The translations under genes and the position numbers were made by a program. From contig NZ_CP168900.1 of NCBI RefSeq assembly GCF_041765605.1, positions 1,318,001-1,382,000 on the forward strand: 64,000 nucleotides of DNA, written 5' to 3'. The notes beneath the pieces are model-generated. The model was not told the DNA's origin. It saw nothing but the letters and a program-made list of their open reading frames with translations, and did not search any database. This document shows positions 27,723 through 36,972 of this stretch, in pieces. Source of the stretch: Listeria monocytogenes (GTDB taxonomy: Bacteria > Bacillota > Bacilli > Lactobacillales > Listeriaceae). Numbering within the stretch: the stretch's first letter is position 1; every line of letters begins with the position of its first letter.

Positions 27723-28246
27723 TATGCCTTCTTATAAAGAACATGGGGCTTTAGTGGATCGCCATTTACTAAAGCGGGATGTTCAAAAGTAGCTATTTTT
27801 GTTAAATGGATTTTTTTCATGACATTTTCTGAAGGTTTATTGAGTACGGCGGTAAAACTGTATATTTCGTTAATAGTGTTGATTTCTTCAGCAAATGCTA
27901 ACGCGCCAAGTGCGGCTTCAGTGGCATAGCCTTGGTTCCAAGCGCTAAGTTTTAATCGCCAACCTATCTCCGTGCAAGGAGTGAATGTAGCTTCAAAAGT
28001 AGCCTCATGAAATCCAGTAAAACCGATGAATTCGCCCGTTGATTTAACTTCAATGGCAAAGAGGCCATATCCAAGTGACTTTAGTTCTTCTTGAATCCTA
28101 TCAAGAAATGCATTACTTTCGTTTTGAGTTAATCTGGCTGGGAAGTATTTCATTACTTGCTCATCTGCATTCATTTGACTAAAAGGAAGATAATCACTTG
28201 CTAAATAATCTCTTGCAATAAGCCGTTCAGTTTCAAAATAAATCAT
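27722..28246 (-). CDS. GNAT-family N-acetyltransferase (RimJ/RimL-like)
   Basis: A 174-residue acetyltransferase of the Acetyltransf_3 type: starts with the family opening YFETERLIARDYLASDYLPF, then GFTGFHEATFEATFTPCTEIGW and the acetyl-CoA loop region NQGYATEAALGALAFA. Such proteins acetylate the amino group of a protein or small molecule; the target is unknown. The ATG at 28246 is eight bases after AGGTGG, while the longer frame begins at a GTG inside that site. Only 30 bases separate it from lexA with no terminator, so it is probably co-transcribed and SOS-controlled. Confidence 0.85.
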   Translation of the reverse strand: MIYFETERLIARDYLASDYLPFSQMNADEQVMKYFPARLTQNESNAFLDRIQEELKSLGYGLFAIEVKSTGEFIGFTGFHEATFEATFTPCTEIGWRLKLSAWNQGYATEAALGALAFAEEINTINEIYSFTAVLNKPSENVMKKIHLTKIATFEHPALVNGDPLKPHVLYKKA

Positions 28247-28276
28247 GTTCTCAACCACCTGTTCAAACGAATAAAA

Positions 28277-28891
28277 TTAGCGAATATCTCGATAAAGTCC
28301 GATTACTTTTCCTAGAATCGTTACGTTGTTTAAAAGGATAGGTTCCAAAGCATCGTTTTCGGGTTGTAATCTAAAATGATTAGCTTCTTTGTAGAATCGT
28401 TTACATGTAGCTTCATTTTCATCTGTCATCGCTACAACGATTTCGCCATTGATTGCAGAACTTTGTTGTCTAACGATTACTTTATCGCCATCAAGGATTC
28501 CGGCATTAATCATACTTTCGCCGTCGATTTCTAACATGAAGACATTGGTTTCGCCAGCTGCCATGTATTCTGGTAGTGGGAAATATTCATCAATGTTCTC
28601 AATTGCAGTGATGGGCATTCCAGCGGTTACTTTCCCGATAATAGGAATATTTACAACGTTGGGTGTCTCTGCTTCGTCTTCTAAAGATAATATTTCAATC
28701 GCACGAGGCTTTGTTGGGTCCCGTCTAATTAAGCCTTTACCTTCAAGGCGAGCAAGATGTCCATGAACAGTAGAGCTGGAAGCAAGGCCAACTGCTTCAC
28801 CGATTTCGCGGACGGAAGGCGGATAACCTTTTTCTTTTACTTCTGATTTTATAAATTCATATATATCTTGTTGGCGTTTAGATATTTTCAT
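28277..28891 (-). CDS. lexA: SOS repressor LexA
   Basis: LexA represses DNA-damage genes and cleaves itself when RecA filaments form. The 204-residue protein has an N-terminal winged helix ([25 protein letters not shown], key recognition helix 38-50), the cleavage site Ala90-Gly91 (KVTAGMP) and the Ser126/Lys164 dyad (EIDGESMI and TCKRF). It is divergent from yneA, and three LexA boxes lie between them. The start is ATG after GAGGTGAAACC. Confidence 0.97.
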   Translation of the reverse strand: MKISKRQQDIYEFIKSEVKEKGYPPSVREIGEAVGLASSSTVHGHLARLEGKGLIRRDPTKPRAIEILSLEDEAETPNVVNIPIIGKVTAGMPITAIENIDEYFPLPEYMAAGETNVFMLEIDGESMINAGILDGDKVIVRQQSSAINGEIVVAMTDENEATCKRFYKEANHFRLQPENDALEPILLNNVTILGKVIGLYRDIR

Positions 28892-28930
28892 GGTTTCACC
28901 TCATTGATTTAATGGTTATTTTATAATTCA

Positions 28931-28959
28931 AGTATAGCAAAAGAAAAACCAATATGCAA
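28931..28959 (-). promoter_or_regulatory. lexA promoter
   Basis: On the minus strand TTGCAT (28954-28959) and TATACT (28931-28936) are 17 bases apart. The first LexA box overlaps the -35. Confidence 0.75.
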
Positions 28960-28970
28960 ACAAAGGTTCG
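28957..28970. promoter_or_regulatory. LexA box 1
   Basis: CAAACAAAGGTTCG (minus strand CGAACCTTTGTTTG), a Gram-positive SOS box overlapping the lexA -35. Confidence 0.85.
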
Positions 28971-28977
28971 TTTTTTA

Positions 28978-29006
28978 TTGACATATGCGAACGGTTGTTC
29001 TATAAT
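28978..29006 (+). promoter_or_regulatory. yneA promoter
   Basis: Perfect TTGACA (28978-28983) and TATAAT (29001-29006) with a 17-base spacer occupied by LexA box 2. Confidence 0.9.
28988..29001. promoter_or_regulatory. LexA box 2
   Basis: CGAACGGTTGTTCT, a near-perfect match to CGAAC-N4-GTTCG, between the -35 and -10 of yneA. Confidence 0.9.
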
Positions 29007-29015
29007 ATAGAAAAG

Positions 29016-29029
29016 CGAACATACATTCT
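29016..29029. promoter_or_regulatory. LexA box 3
   Basis: CGAACATACATTCT, just after the expected yneA transcription start; one mismatch in the second half-site relative to box 2. Confidence 0.78.
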
Positions 29030-29045
29030 TTTGGAGGGATTATTA

Positions 29046-29375
29046 ATGACTATGAAATTAATTTGGGATAAATTTTATGTTTCTATTATATTTGTACTTA
29101 CTTGCATCGTATTAGGAATCATTTTAATGTGTACTGTAGTTGGCGGGGGAAACGACTATTCAGAAGTGAATGTAAGTGAAGGGGATTCTTTATGGGCATT
29201 AGCAGATCAATATGCAGGTAAAAGTGATATGGCAAAAGCAGATTTTGTTAGCTGGGTAGAAAAAGAAAATAATTTAGCTGACGGTCATGTGGAAGCAGGA
29301 GAATCAGTAGTTATTCCTGTACACAAAACAAAATTAATAAAGAGTGATAGTACGATTCAACTAGCAAACCAGTAA
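29046..29375 (+). CDS. yneA: SOS cell-division suppressor YneA
   Basis: YneA delays septation during the SOS response. The 109-residue protein has one N-terminal membrane segment (about residues 10-33) and an extracytoplasmic LysM domain ([13 protein letters not shown] to GESVVIPV, about 45-95). The start is ATG seven bases after GGAGGG; a second ATG two codons on is possible. It is divergent from lexA under a strongly LexA-controlled consensus promoter. Confidence 0.93.
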   Translation: MTMKLIWDKFYVSIIFVLTCIVLGIILMCTVVGGGNDYSEVNVSEGDSLWALADQYAGKSDMAKADFVSWVEKENNLADGHVEAGESVVIPVHKTKLIKSDSTIQLANQ

Positions 29376-29468
29376 GGTCGATTTAGTGACCGTTTATGAT
29401 ATAATATTAGAAAGTAGCGATTATGCTGCTTTCTTATTTTTATTCTATAGAAGAAAAGGAGAATAACG

Positions 29469-29696
29469 ATGCTAGAAAAAGCTAAAATAGATCGTATTAA
29501 TGAGCTTTCTAAAAAGAAAAAAGCCGGAACATTAACTGCCGCAGAAAAAGTGGAGCAAGATAAATTACGAAAAGAATATATAAAATCTTTCCGTACGCAT
29601 ATGAAAGGGACAATTGAAAATACAACGATTATTGACCCTAACGGAAAAGATGTAACTCCGCATAAAGTGAAACAACTTAGAAAAAATAAGCACTAA
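29469..29696 (+). CDS. ynzC: DUF896 protein YnzC
   Basis: A 75-residue highly charged protein of the DUF896 family: an N-terminal helical hairpin ([20 protein letters not shown]), then [18 protein letters not shown] and [12 protein letters not shown]. Its biochemical role is not known; in Bacillus ynzC belongs to the yneA SOS operon. Here the middle gene of that operon, the resolvase-like yneB, is absent and 93 bases separate ynzC from yneA. A TATAAT at 29400-29405 may give it an extra promoter, though without a good -35. Confidence 0.9.
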   Translation: MLEKAKIDRINELSKKKKAGTLTAAEKVEQDKLRKEYIKSFRTHMKGTIENTTIIDPNGKDVTPHKVKQLRKNKH

Positions 29697-29759
29697 TAAT
29701 TAGTACCAAATAAACATTAATGAGCAAATGAACAAAAATACCAATCAATTAAGCAATTT

Positions 29760-29792
29760 AAAGCAATTATTAGTTGTGTTAATTGCTTTTTA
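29760..29792 (+). terminator. Intrinsic terminator after ynzC
   Basis: AAAGCAATTA / TAATTGCTTT stem followed by T residues. Confidence 0.78.
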
Positions 29793-29842
29793 GGCTTATT
29801 ATTAAAAGTAGTTAAAATTATATTGAAGAGAGGATGTTTCAT

Positions 29843-31837
29843 TTGTTCGATAACACAGATAGTTTAGCAGTGAATACAATTCGTACATTATCAATGGACG
29901 CAATTCAAAAAGCAAATTCTGGTCATCCAGGATTACCAATGGGAGCAGCACCAATGGCTTACGCACTTTGGTCGCGTGTTTTAAATACTAACCCTAAGAA
30001 TTCACATTGGTTTAACCGAGATCGTTTTGTACTTTCTGCTGGGCATGGCTCAATGCTTTTATATAGTTTATTACACTTAAGTGGGTTCAAATTAGAATTA
30101 GAAGATCTTAAAAATTTCCGTCAATGGGAAAGTAAAACTCCAGGTCACCCGGAATATCGTTATACAGACGGTGTAGACGCAACTACTGGTCCGCTTGGTC
30201 AAGGTATTGCGATGGCTGTTGGTATGGCTATGGCAGAAAGACATTTAGAAGCGAAATATAATAAAGATGGTTTCCCAGTGGTGGATCATTATACTTACGC
30301 ACTATGCGGAGATGGTGACTTAATGGAAGGTGTTGCTTCAGAAGCGGCTTCTTATGCAGGTCATCAACAATTAGGAAGATTAGTTGTTCTCTATGATTCC
30401 AATGATATCTCTCTTGATGGTGATTTAGACAAATCTTTCTCTGAAAATGTAAAACAACGCTTTGAAGCTTATGGCTGGGAACATTTATTAGTAAAAGACG
30501 GTAATGATACAGCTGAAATTTTAGCTGCAATCGAAAAAGCGAAACAAAACACTTCTCAACCTACTATGATCGAAGTGAAAACTGTTATCGGTTTTGGTGC
30601 TCCAAATGCCGGTACAAGTAAAGTTCACGGTGCTCCACTAGGCGATGAAGGTATTTTAGAAGCGAAAAAAGCTTATGGTTGGAACTACGAAGAGAAATTC
30701 TTTGTTCCTGAAGAAGTTACTGCTCGCTTTAAAGAAACAATTGGCGAACGTGGTGAAAAAGCAGAAACAGCTTGGAATGAGCTATTTGCTTCCTATAAAG
30801 CAGAATATCCAGAGCTTGCTAAACAATTAGAAGATAGCTTGAACAATAAGTTACCAGCTGATTGGGATGAGGATCTTCCAGTATATGATGAATCGAAAGC
30901 ACTTGCTAGTCGTGCTTCAAGTGGAGAAGTAATCAATGCGTTAGCTGGGAAAATCCCAACAATCTTTGGTGGATCTGCTGACCTTGCAGGTTCGAATAAT
31001 ACAACAATTAAAACAGACGGTGAATTTACAAAAGCGACTCCAGCTGAAAGAAACATTTGGTTTGGCGTTCGTGAATTTGCGATGGGTGCTGCATTAAATG
31101 GTATGGCGCTTCACGGCGGATTACAAGTATACGGCGGAACATTCTTCGTATTCTCTGATTATGTACGTGCTGCCATTCGTTTATCTGCCATTCAACATTT
31201 ACCTGTAACATACGTAATGACGCATGATAGTATTGCTGTAGGGGAAGATGGCCCAACGCATGAGCCAATCGAACAACTTGCAAGCTTACGTGCAATGCCA
31301 GGGCTTTCTGTCATTCGTCCTGCTGATGGAAATGAAGTAGTGGAAGCATGGAAACTTGCTATCACTTCTACATCTACACCACATGTACTTGTTCTTACTC
31401 GTCAAGGCCTACCAACACTACCAAATTCTGCTAAATTAACTGCAGAAGGCGTTAAGAAAGGTGCTTACGTAATTTCACCTGCAAAAGGAGAAGTACCGGA
31501 AGCGATCATTCTTGCGAGTGGTTCTGAAGTTAACTTAGCTATCGAAGCGCAAAAAGAACTTCAAGCTCAAGGAACGGATGTATCAGTTGTCAGTGTGCCA
31601 TCATTTGATCTATTCGAGCAACAATCTGCGGAGTACAAAGAAAGTGTATTACCGAATGCTGTTAGAAAACGTGTAGCAGTAGAGATGGGCGCTAGCTTTG
31701 GATGGGAACGTTATGTTGGTTTAGATGGTAAAGTTATCGGAATCGACAAATTTGGTGCTTCTGCTCCAGGTGAAACAGTTATTAAAAATTATGGCTTTAC
31801 TGTAGAGAACGTCGTTAATACAGTAAAATCACTTTAA
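29843..31837 (+). CDS. tkt: Transketolase
   Basis: Transketolase moves two-carbon units between sugars of the pentose phosphate pathway with thiamine diphosphate. The 664-residue protein has the N-terminal [19 protein letters not shown], the ThDP-Mg motif GDGDLMEG to [11 protein letters not shown] (about 150-185), the Pyr domain near [18 protein letters not shown], and [17 protein letters not shown] at 29843 follows GAGAGG by eight bases; the in-frame ATG at 29834 touches that site and is less likely. It is monocistronic between terminators. Confidence 0.96.
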   Translation: MFDNTDSLAVNTIRTLSMDAIQKANSGHPGLPMGAAPMAYALWSRVLNTNPKNSHWFNRDRFVLSAGHGSMLLYSLLHLSGFKLELEDLKNFRQWESKTPGHPEYRYTDGVDATTGPLGQGIAMAVGMAMAERHLEAKYNKDGFPVVDHYTYALCGDGDLMEGVASEAASYAGHQQLGRLVVLYDSNDISLDGDLDKSFSENVKQRFEAYGWEHLLVKDGNDTAEILAAIEKAKQNTSQPTMIEVKTVIGFGAPNAGTSKVHGAPLGDEGILEAKKAYGWNYEEKFFVPEEVTARFKETIGERGEKAETAWNELFASYKAEYPELAKQLEDSLNNKLPADWDEDLPVYDESKALASRASSGEVINALAGKIPTIFGGSADLAGSNNTTIKTDGEFTKATPAERNIWFGVREFAMGAALNGMALHGGLQVYGGTFFVFSDYVRAAIRLSAIQHLPVTYVMTHDSIAVGEDGPTHEPIEQLASLRAMPGLSVIRPADGNEVVEAWKLAITSTSTPHVLVLTRQGLPTLPNSAKLTAEGVKKGAYVISPAKGEVPEAIILASGSEVNLAIEAQKELQAQGTDVSVVSVPSFDLFEQQSAEYKESVLPNAVRKRVAVEMGASFGWERYVGLDGKVIGIDKFGASAPGETVIKNYGFTVENVVNTVKSL

Positions 31838-31844
31838 TTAAACA

Positions 31845-31886
31845 AACAGACCGTTGCTAGTTTTTCTAGAGCGGTCTGTTTTTTTA
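31845..31886 (+). terminator. Intrinsic terminator after tkt
   Basis: AACAGACCG pairs with CGGTCTGTT, with a CTAG/CTAG extension inside, followed by seven T residues. Confidence 0.88.
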
Positions 31887-31991
31887 TGCTTTTTTTAGAT
31901 TGCGCAGTGGTGCCATTAATGTTATAATTACGAGGTTGTTTGCAACTTTTATTGATAAATTAATCAAGATGATATGTTTTCTTGAAAAGTA

Positions 31992-32020
31992 TTGTCTGTT
32001 TAATATAAATCAAGTACAAT
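31992..32020 (+). promoter_or_regulatory. yneF promoter
   Basis: TTGTCT (31992-31997), 17 bases, TACAAT (32015-32020). Confidence 0.65.
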
Positions 32021-32057
32021 AAAAGAGGATTTTGTTTCAAGGAGGAGAAAAGAGACT

Positions 32058-32297
32058 ATGTGGATTTACATTCTTGTCGGCATTATTTGTTTACTAGCTG
32101 GTCTTGCGGGAGGATTCTTTATTGCAAGACGTTACATGATGAGCTATTTAAAAAACAATCCGCCAATTAACGAACAAATGTTACAAATGATGATGGCGCA
32201 AATGGGTCAAAAACCATCACAAAAGAAAATCAATCAAATGATGAGTGCGATGAACAAACAGCAAGAAAAAGAAAAACCGAAAAAAGCTAAGAAATAA
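32058..32297 (+). CDS. yneF: UPF0154 membrane protein YneF
   Basis: A 79-residue protein with one N-terminal membrane segment containing the small-residue motif [12 protein letters not shown], followed by [23 protein letters not shown] and a basic tail. It is a family of unknown function conserved in Firmicutes and usually next to tkt. The start is ATG after AAGGAGGA. Confidence 0.92.
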   Translation: MWIYILVGIICLLAGLAGGFFIARRYMMSYLKNNPPINEQMLQMMMAQMGQKPSQKKINQMMSAMNKQQEKEKPKKAKK

Positions 32298-32312
32298 TCT
32301 TTTAACAAGAGT

Positions 32313-32364
32313 AAAACCCTTTAAAATTAGTTTGTAAAAAGCTAATTTTAAAGGGTTTTTTTAT
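32313..32364. terminator. Terminator between yneF and the accessory cluster
   Basis: A stem of about 16 pairs (AACCCTTTAAAATTAG / CTAATTTTAAAGGGTT) followed by seven T residues on the plus strand. The right arm overlaps the last codons of the convergent DUF2785 gene; the minus-strand T tract is short. Confidence 0.88.
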
Positions 32365-33190
32365 TAGTAGCATTATCATCATTTTTTCTTATATAGCGAG
32401 TTACAATAGGAAATAAATTAAAATCTACATCATAATTTAAAACAGTTAATTTTATTAGAAGTGTTTGAGTAAACTGTTTAATATTTATAAGAGGTATTTC
32501 TGGAAGATGATTTGGAATTGTTTCTGAAAGGGAATTTAACCAGTTTTTTACTTCTTCGATATTTATTTTTTGCTCAAAAAGGGCTGTTATTAATATATTA
32601 CTCAGGCGTTCATCTTCTTCGCCAGTTAGTATGTTAGGGTTGGTCTTATAAAAAAACGTAATTGCAGTCATTATTTTTTTTACGTCTATTTCACTAATTG
32701 TACTTTGGTAAATTAGTTCGTCTAGAGAATCTGCTGTATGGGCGATGCAATGTGCCCAACCTTTTTCTTCAATAAAAGAATGCGTATTTTTTTCTTTTTC
32801 TAGTAGCTCAATAAGTAAATTCAAAGTTTTTCTAATTTCATTATCAGTTAAGAAATTATGAACCTTATTATTTTCTAGTAATAATGCAATAATTAATGCT
32901 AAAAATGAGCGTTGAAATACTGCATCTGAGTCAATAATGTTAATCTTGAATAGTAAATTATTCTTATTGACTGCGTAATTATAAATTCTCCTTTTTTGAT
33001 CTGTAGTTAAATTATCTTGACCAACAAACCATTCGAAAAAAATGTTGTAAGCAATATTATCTCTCAATTCACTATCAACGGAAGAAAGATAGGACAACAT
33101 AGTATCAATTATTTCATTAGATGCGTCTGGGTCTTTAGGTAAGATATAATTATTTTGTTTTAATATGTTGAATAAATTAGAATCATGCAC
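32348..33190 (-). CDS. DUF2785 family protein
   Basis: A 280-residue, very AT-rich, mostly helical protein. The segment EEKGWAHCIAHTADSLDELIYQ (key GWAHxIAHxADxLDEL, about residues 141-161) is the signature of the DUF2785 family, whose function is unknown. No signal peptide or membrane segment is visible. It is last in the minus-strand cluster, 18 bases after the methyltransferase gene, and its 3' end is embedded in the yneF terminator. It may be a passenger rather than part of the helicase system. Confidence 0.72.
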   Translation of the reverse strand: MHDSNLFNILKQNNYILPKDPDASNEIIDTMLSYLSSVDSELRDNIAYNIFFEWFVGQDNLTTDQKRRIYNYAVNKNNLLFKINIIDSDAVFQRSFLALIIALLLENNKVHNFLTDNEIRKTLNLLIELLEKEKNTHSFIEEKGWAHCIAHTADSLDELIYQSTISEIDVKKIMTAITFFYKTNPNILTGEEDERLSNILITALFEQKINIEEVKNWLNSLSETIPNHLPEIPLINIKQFTQTLLIKLTVLNYDVDFNLFPIVTRYIRKNDDNATNKKTL

Positions 33191-33208
33191 AATACTACCA
33201 ACTTTCTT

Positions 33209-33940
33209 TTAGTTTTTAGTTGCAGATATTAGCAGCATCATTGGTCGGCGGTATTCATCTTGCATTTCGGATAACGCTTTTAATTCGGGAGCTGGTTCGG
33301 GTTCGATTACGCTATTAATTCGGAAGCCGTTTTGTAGTAATGTTTGGATGTAAGTGGTAAGCGTACGATGATATTTTTGGACGTCCTCTCCTAGGAAGTG
33401 ACTTGTGCGCACAGATTCATTGAAGTAACGGTCGACGGGCCAGTGCAACTTATTCCCGGCTTCATCGGTATACCAATCTTGACGTCCGTCTGCTGTAAAT
33501 ACTGGATGCTCTACGGAAAAAATGAAAGAGCCGCCTGATTTTAAATTAGCACGGACTTTCTGACAGATTTCGTCAAAGGAAGCTACGTAATGGAGTGCCA
33601 GTGAGCTTAAAACAACATCGTAGGTTTCTGGCTCTAAATCTATATCTTCTATGGCTTTTTGCTCGTAATGAACTACCGGGGAGGTTGTTTTTTGTTTGGC
33701 TTCAGCAAGCATTCGTTTGGATAAATCGATTCCAAGCACTTTTTGTGCGCCATGATCAGCGGCATAAATGCAGTGCCAACCAAATCCACAACCTAAATCA
33801 AGGACTACTTTTTGGTGGAAATCAGGGAGTAGCTTTTTAAATTCATGCCATTCACCGGCTGCTTTTAATCCTTCTTTGGAGCGGGGCATTTGGCTATATT
33901 GTTCAAAAAAATGTTTGTCATCATATTTATTTTCTTTCAT
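33209..33940 (-). CDS. Class I SAM-dependent methyltransferase
   Basis: A 243-residue Rossmann-fold methyltransferase. Motif I is VVLDLGCGFGWHCIYAA (about residues 45-61), then VLGIDLSKRML for the ribose contact, and SSLALHYV as motif IV. The overall form resembles the UbiE/YcgJ small-molecule group; there is no DNA-methyltransferase motif such as DPPY or PCQ, so DNA methylation is unlikely. It has its own AGAGGAATAAGAA ribosome site 22 bases after the ParB-fold gene. Its base composition is nearer the core genes than that of its neighbours, so it may have a separate origin. Confidence 0.82.
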   Translation of the reverse strand: MKENKYDDKHFFEQYSQMPRSKEGLKAAGEWHEFKKLLPDFHQKVVLDLGCGFGWHCIYAADHGAQKVLGIDLSKRMLAEAKQKTTSPVVHYEQKAIEDIDLEPETYDVVLSSLALHYVASFDEICQKVRANLKSGGSFIFSVEHPVFTADGRQDWYTDEAGNKLHWPVDRYFNESVRTSHFLGEDVQKYHRTLTTYIQTLLQNGFRINSVIEPEPAPELKALSEMQDEYRRPMMLLISATKN

Positions 33941-33962
33941 TTCTTATTCCTCTTTTCATCAA

Positions 33963-34469
33963 TTAATCAGATGCATGACTAAATTCTTTTTCTAAGAAGA
34001 GGTGAGCAAGTCCGCTCACTTGTTTTAAGCGTAAGATTTCGTTGGCATCCATTCCAATGTTTTTCATGATCCAGCTATCGGACATTCCACTATCGACAAG
34101 TTCACTAACAATGTTGGACATTAATTCTACGTTATGGAATCCACGTGCGCGATTATGACGTATGGTAGAGGCCATTCGATTCACGGTATCTTTTTCGAGA
34201 ATGACAACTGGCAGGTATTCGTTTTCTCGTTCGCGAATTCGTTTGGAGGTGGTCATGATTGTGTAACGGTGGAACCCGTCTATTATTTCATATTTATCGC
34301 TGCCTTCCAAGGGATAACAAACAATGGGTTGCGTAAATCCATCTTCCCAAATTGATTTTTCAAGCAATTTGAGTTCAAGTGCGGGGACTGTGTTCGGATT
34401 ATAATTATTTGCTTGTAGTTTTGTGTAGTGGATTGGAGTGACGCTATATACTGGGCTTTTGTAATTCAT
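33963..34469 (-). CDS. ParB/sulfiredoxin-fold protein, IbrB-like
   Basis: A 168-residue protein with the ParB N-terminal fold: an opening LLEKSIWEDGFTQPIVCYP, the core motif YEIIDGFHRYTIM (about 63-75) and IRHNRARGFHNVE (about 107-119) corresponding to the ParB box II-like region, then a helix-turn-helix-like SWIMKNIGMDANEILRLKQVSGL. It pairs with the PAPS-reductase-like gene nine bases upstream, as IbrB pairs with IbrA in E. coli. ParB-fold proteins may bind or hydrolyse nucleotides (CTPase); whether this one does is unknown. It is not chromosome-partitioning ParB: it lacks the C-terminal domains and has no parA partner. Confidence 0.78.
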   Translation of the reverse strand: MNYKSPVYSVTPIHYTKLQANNYNPNTVPALELKLLEKSIWEDGFTQPIVCYPLEGSDKYEIIDGFHRYTIMTTSKRIRERENEYLPVVILEKDTVNRMASTIRHNRARGFHNVELMSNIVSELVDSGMSDSWIMKNIGMDANEILRLKQVSGLAHLFLEKEFSHASD

Positions 34470-34478
34470 TATTTCACC

Positions 34479-35783
34479 TCATAAAATATTATTATATTTC
34501 TCTAATGCGTTTTTTCGCTTCTCTAGTTCTAATTTCGTTTGACCGAATCCCATATATTTACATGTATAATCATTTTTCAAAATGGCGATACACATCCGTT
34601 TGTAAGTAGGGACGCTTGCGAATTCTTTAATTTTCAAATCGTCTGGATATTCTTTAAAGCGAACGATTTCCATCGGATTGGTATAAACACGGTTGTTTTG
34701 TGGTTTACCAAGGAAATCTGCTTGGACATCTAAATTTTTCAATTCCTCGACGGTTTCTACTTTTAAAGCACCGCCTTTTTCGGTCCAGTATGTAATGCTC
34801 GTTTTGAATTTTTTTAAATAGCGTTCTCTCGTGTAGCTTGGCAAAGTCGTGAGTAGAAACTCTAAATACGATTTCCACGTATGGTTTTTTGGCAATTTAA
34901 TTTCTTTCCAAGCCATTGCGGAGGTACCGCCGTATATTGCTGTGAAATTGGCGCCGTTCACACGACCGACTAGTTTGGACCAAAGAGCGGGTTCGATAAC
35001 ACGATATAATTTAAGACTTTCTGTAGCAGAATCGTTAAAAGGGCTTGCAACGCGCATATCGTGCACAGTTAGACCAGCATGATAGAATAAATCATAAATT
35101 TTATTATAGGACCAATGGAACTTAGCGTTAGCAATCCAAATATCTTCTACTCGCCAGTCATGGATAGGATAGGCATTATAGATGTTTTTGGAAATTTCAG
35201 TTGTCCAATTGTACTTTTTATACATTCGTTCTTTTTTGTGAATCGCGTTATAACGATTAAGAGATTCTTGTTGTCTTATGCCTATTAAAGCAATCGTTTT
35301 TTTGGCGTTATTTTTAGTATGTAGCCAGTGAATGATTTTTTTATTAAATTCGTAATCCCAAAGATTTTCAAAATCAAAGTCGAAAGGGGCATTATCTTCA
35401 TTGATGACGGATGGAAAGGAGGGCATATCTCTAACCCAAATGTCTCGTTTGGACTTTTCCCAAGGTTTCCAGTGGTCGGTAAACATCGAAACGGCGGATT
35501 GAGCGGCGATTGGCAGACAGCACCAAAGCGGCTCAATAATATCTAAATTACTGGTTAACATTTCGGTAACGAAGTCAGTTGTAGCGCTGTACTGACCTTC
35601 GTAGTCTAAATGATACACGTAGATTTTCTTTTGAATATTATTTTTCCGCATGTAATCAATCATGAGATGAAGCATTACTGCACTATCTTTACCGCCTGAA
35701 AAAGAAACGATAATATTGTCAAATTCGGAAAAAATTACTTCCATTCGTTCTTGGGAAGCATCAAAGACTGTTCTAGAAAGCAT
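34479..35783 (-). CDS. PP-loop PAPS-reductase-like protein, IbrA-like (DUF3440)
   Basis: A 434-residue protein. The N-terminal PP-loop ATPase has NIIVSFSGGKDSAVMLHLM (SGGKDS at about residues 30-35), the hallmark of PAPS reductases and related sulfurtransferases, and ALIGIRQQESLNRY, the second nucleotide contact. The C-terminal half, with SATESLKLYRVIEP and a DUF3440-like region, is typical of the COG3969/IbrA group often carried by phages and genomic islands. It probably activates a substrate with ATP by adenylation; whether it handles sulfur is unknown. It has no CysH-type C-terminal catalytic cysteine motif that I can see. The start overlaps the helicase gene end by 11 bases. Confidence 0.82.
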   Translation of the reverse strand: MLSRTVFDASQERMEVIFSEFDNIIVSFSGGKDSAVMLHLMIDYMRKNNIQKKIYVYHLDYEGQYSATTDFVTEMLTSNLDIIEPLWCCLPIAAQSAVSMFTDHWKPWEKSKRDIWVRDMPSFPSVINEDNAPFDFDFENLWDYEFNKKIIHWLHTKNNAKKTIALIGIRQQESLNRYNAIHKKERMYKKYNWTTEISKNIYNAYPIHDWRVEDIWIANAKFHWSYNKIYDLFYHAGLTVHDMRVASPFNDSATESLKLYRVIEPALWSKLVGRVNGANFTAIYGGTSAMAWKEIKLPKNHTWKSYLEFLLTTLPSYTRERYLKKFKTSITYWTEKGGALKVETVEELKNLDVQADFLGKPQNNRVYTNPMEIVRFKEYPDDLKIKEFASVPTYKRMCIAILKNDYTCKYMGFGQTKLELEKRKNALEKYNNIL

Positions 35784-36972
35784 CCATTATCACCTCAAAA
35801 GAATTTTTTTGTGAGAGCTCTTTTTTGAATTCTTGCAATAGGTTGGTTTTCTTAGAAATATTTACATCAATAAGAGAATCAAGCCCGACGTTGCCACTTA
35901 AATCATGGTAGTAGCAGTCTTGCGTTTGCCCAGTCCGGTAAATACGCCTTTCTGATTGATCGCGCTGAGAATAATCAAACGTTTTATCAAAGTAAATAAT
36001 TTGATTATAAAATTGCAAATTGAGTCCGTAAGAAGATTTAGCAAAAGTTGTAATTTTTACATTAGGAAATGCTTTTTGTAGTGCTTCTTCAGATCGTTTA
36101 TATTTACAGAAAATAATCGTCGTTTCTTCTTTTCCGGCGACTAACGATTCGGTAATAGTAAATTTTTCAGAGGAGAGACAGTAACAGTGTTGCATCACTT
36201 GAGACATTTCTAAAAAATTAATATTGATGGTGTAGGCAGCCGCTTTTTGGAGATAGTCTTCTTTTATTTCATAATATTGCTTTAAAAGTTCCTCATCAAT
36301 TGAAAAATCATGACGAATATAATGCCACTTAACGGCTATTTCATGCGAAGAAGTAAAAATAAAAGGTGTGATTAATTTATATAAGTACTCTAAATTATGA
36401 TACTTTTTGATGATGTCCATTGACTGTTGCTTGCTTTGGGTTAGTTGTGTAATTGTTACGTATTCACAAAACGTCTTTTTAAACTGCGAAAAACTTAGAT
36501 TTAATATTTTAGGAGATAAAAACTCTAGTTGAGACCAAAGATCTAAAATATTTCGGCTAAGCGGTGTGCCATTCATAATTAATTTGTAGGTAGCTAGTCG
36601 TGAAAGTTTGATTGCTCGCTGCGTTCGAAGGGCATGGACGTTTTTAATTTTTAAGCTTTCATCCATAATAATGTAGCTATTGTTTGAGTTTTTAAGTTTG
36701 TCACGACAGTAGAGGTATAGACGATCTGAGTTGGAAAGGGATTCAATGCCGATGATTTCTTGTGGGAATTTATAACCCCATTTGTTTATTTCTGCTTCGA
36801 GATTTGCTTTTGTTTGAAAAGGAGTAATCCATAACACATAATCTGGTTTTGCATCATTGATTAATTCACATGCTACCCGCGTCTTCCCGCTACCCGGTTT
36901 CATAAACAGAGCACCGACTTTATATTTTTTGAGCTTTATTAATGCTTGTTGCTGGCTATCTAATAAGGTCAT
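35773..36972 (-). CDS. SNF2-like superfamily 2 helicase
   Basis: A compact protein of about 399 residues with both RecA-like lobes of an SNF2-type ATPase: Walker A FMKPGSGKTRVA (about 23-34), Walker B YIIMDESLKIKN (DES in place of DEAH), motif III IMNGTPLSRNILDLWSQLEFL, and motif VI DQSERRIYRTGQTQDCYYHDL with the SNF2-type R-x-x-R-x-GQ. It lacks added recognition or nuclease domains, as in small phage-type SNF2 proteins, so it most likely translocates on DNA for a partner. Start: ATG at 36972, eight bases after a weak GTGAT; TTG two codons upstream is possible. It overlaps the upstream gene and the IbrA-like gene. Confidence 0.82.
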   Translation of the reverse strand: MTLLDSQQQALIKLKKYKVGALFMKPGSGKTRVACELINDAKPDYVLWITPFQTKANLEAEINKWGYKFPQEIIGIESLSNSDRLYLYCRDKLKNSNNSYIIMDESLKIKNVHALRTQRAIKLSRLATYKLIMNGTPLSRNILDLWSQLEFLSPKILNLSFSQFKKTFCEYVTITQLTQSKQQSMDIIKKYHNLEYLYKLITPFIFTSSHEIAVKWHYIRHDFSIDEELLKQYYEIKEDYLQKAAAYTININFLEMSQVMQHCYCLSSEKFTITESLVAGKEETTIIFCKYKRSEEALQKAFPNVKITTFAKSSYGLNLQFYNQIIYFDKTFDYSQRDQSERRIYRTGQTQDCYYHDLSGNVGLDSLIDVNISKKTNLLQEFKKELSQKNSFEVIMDAF

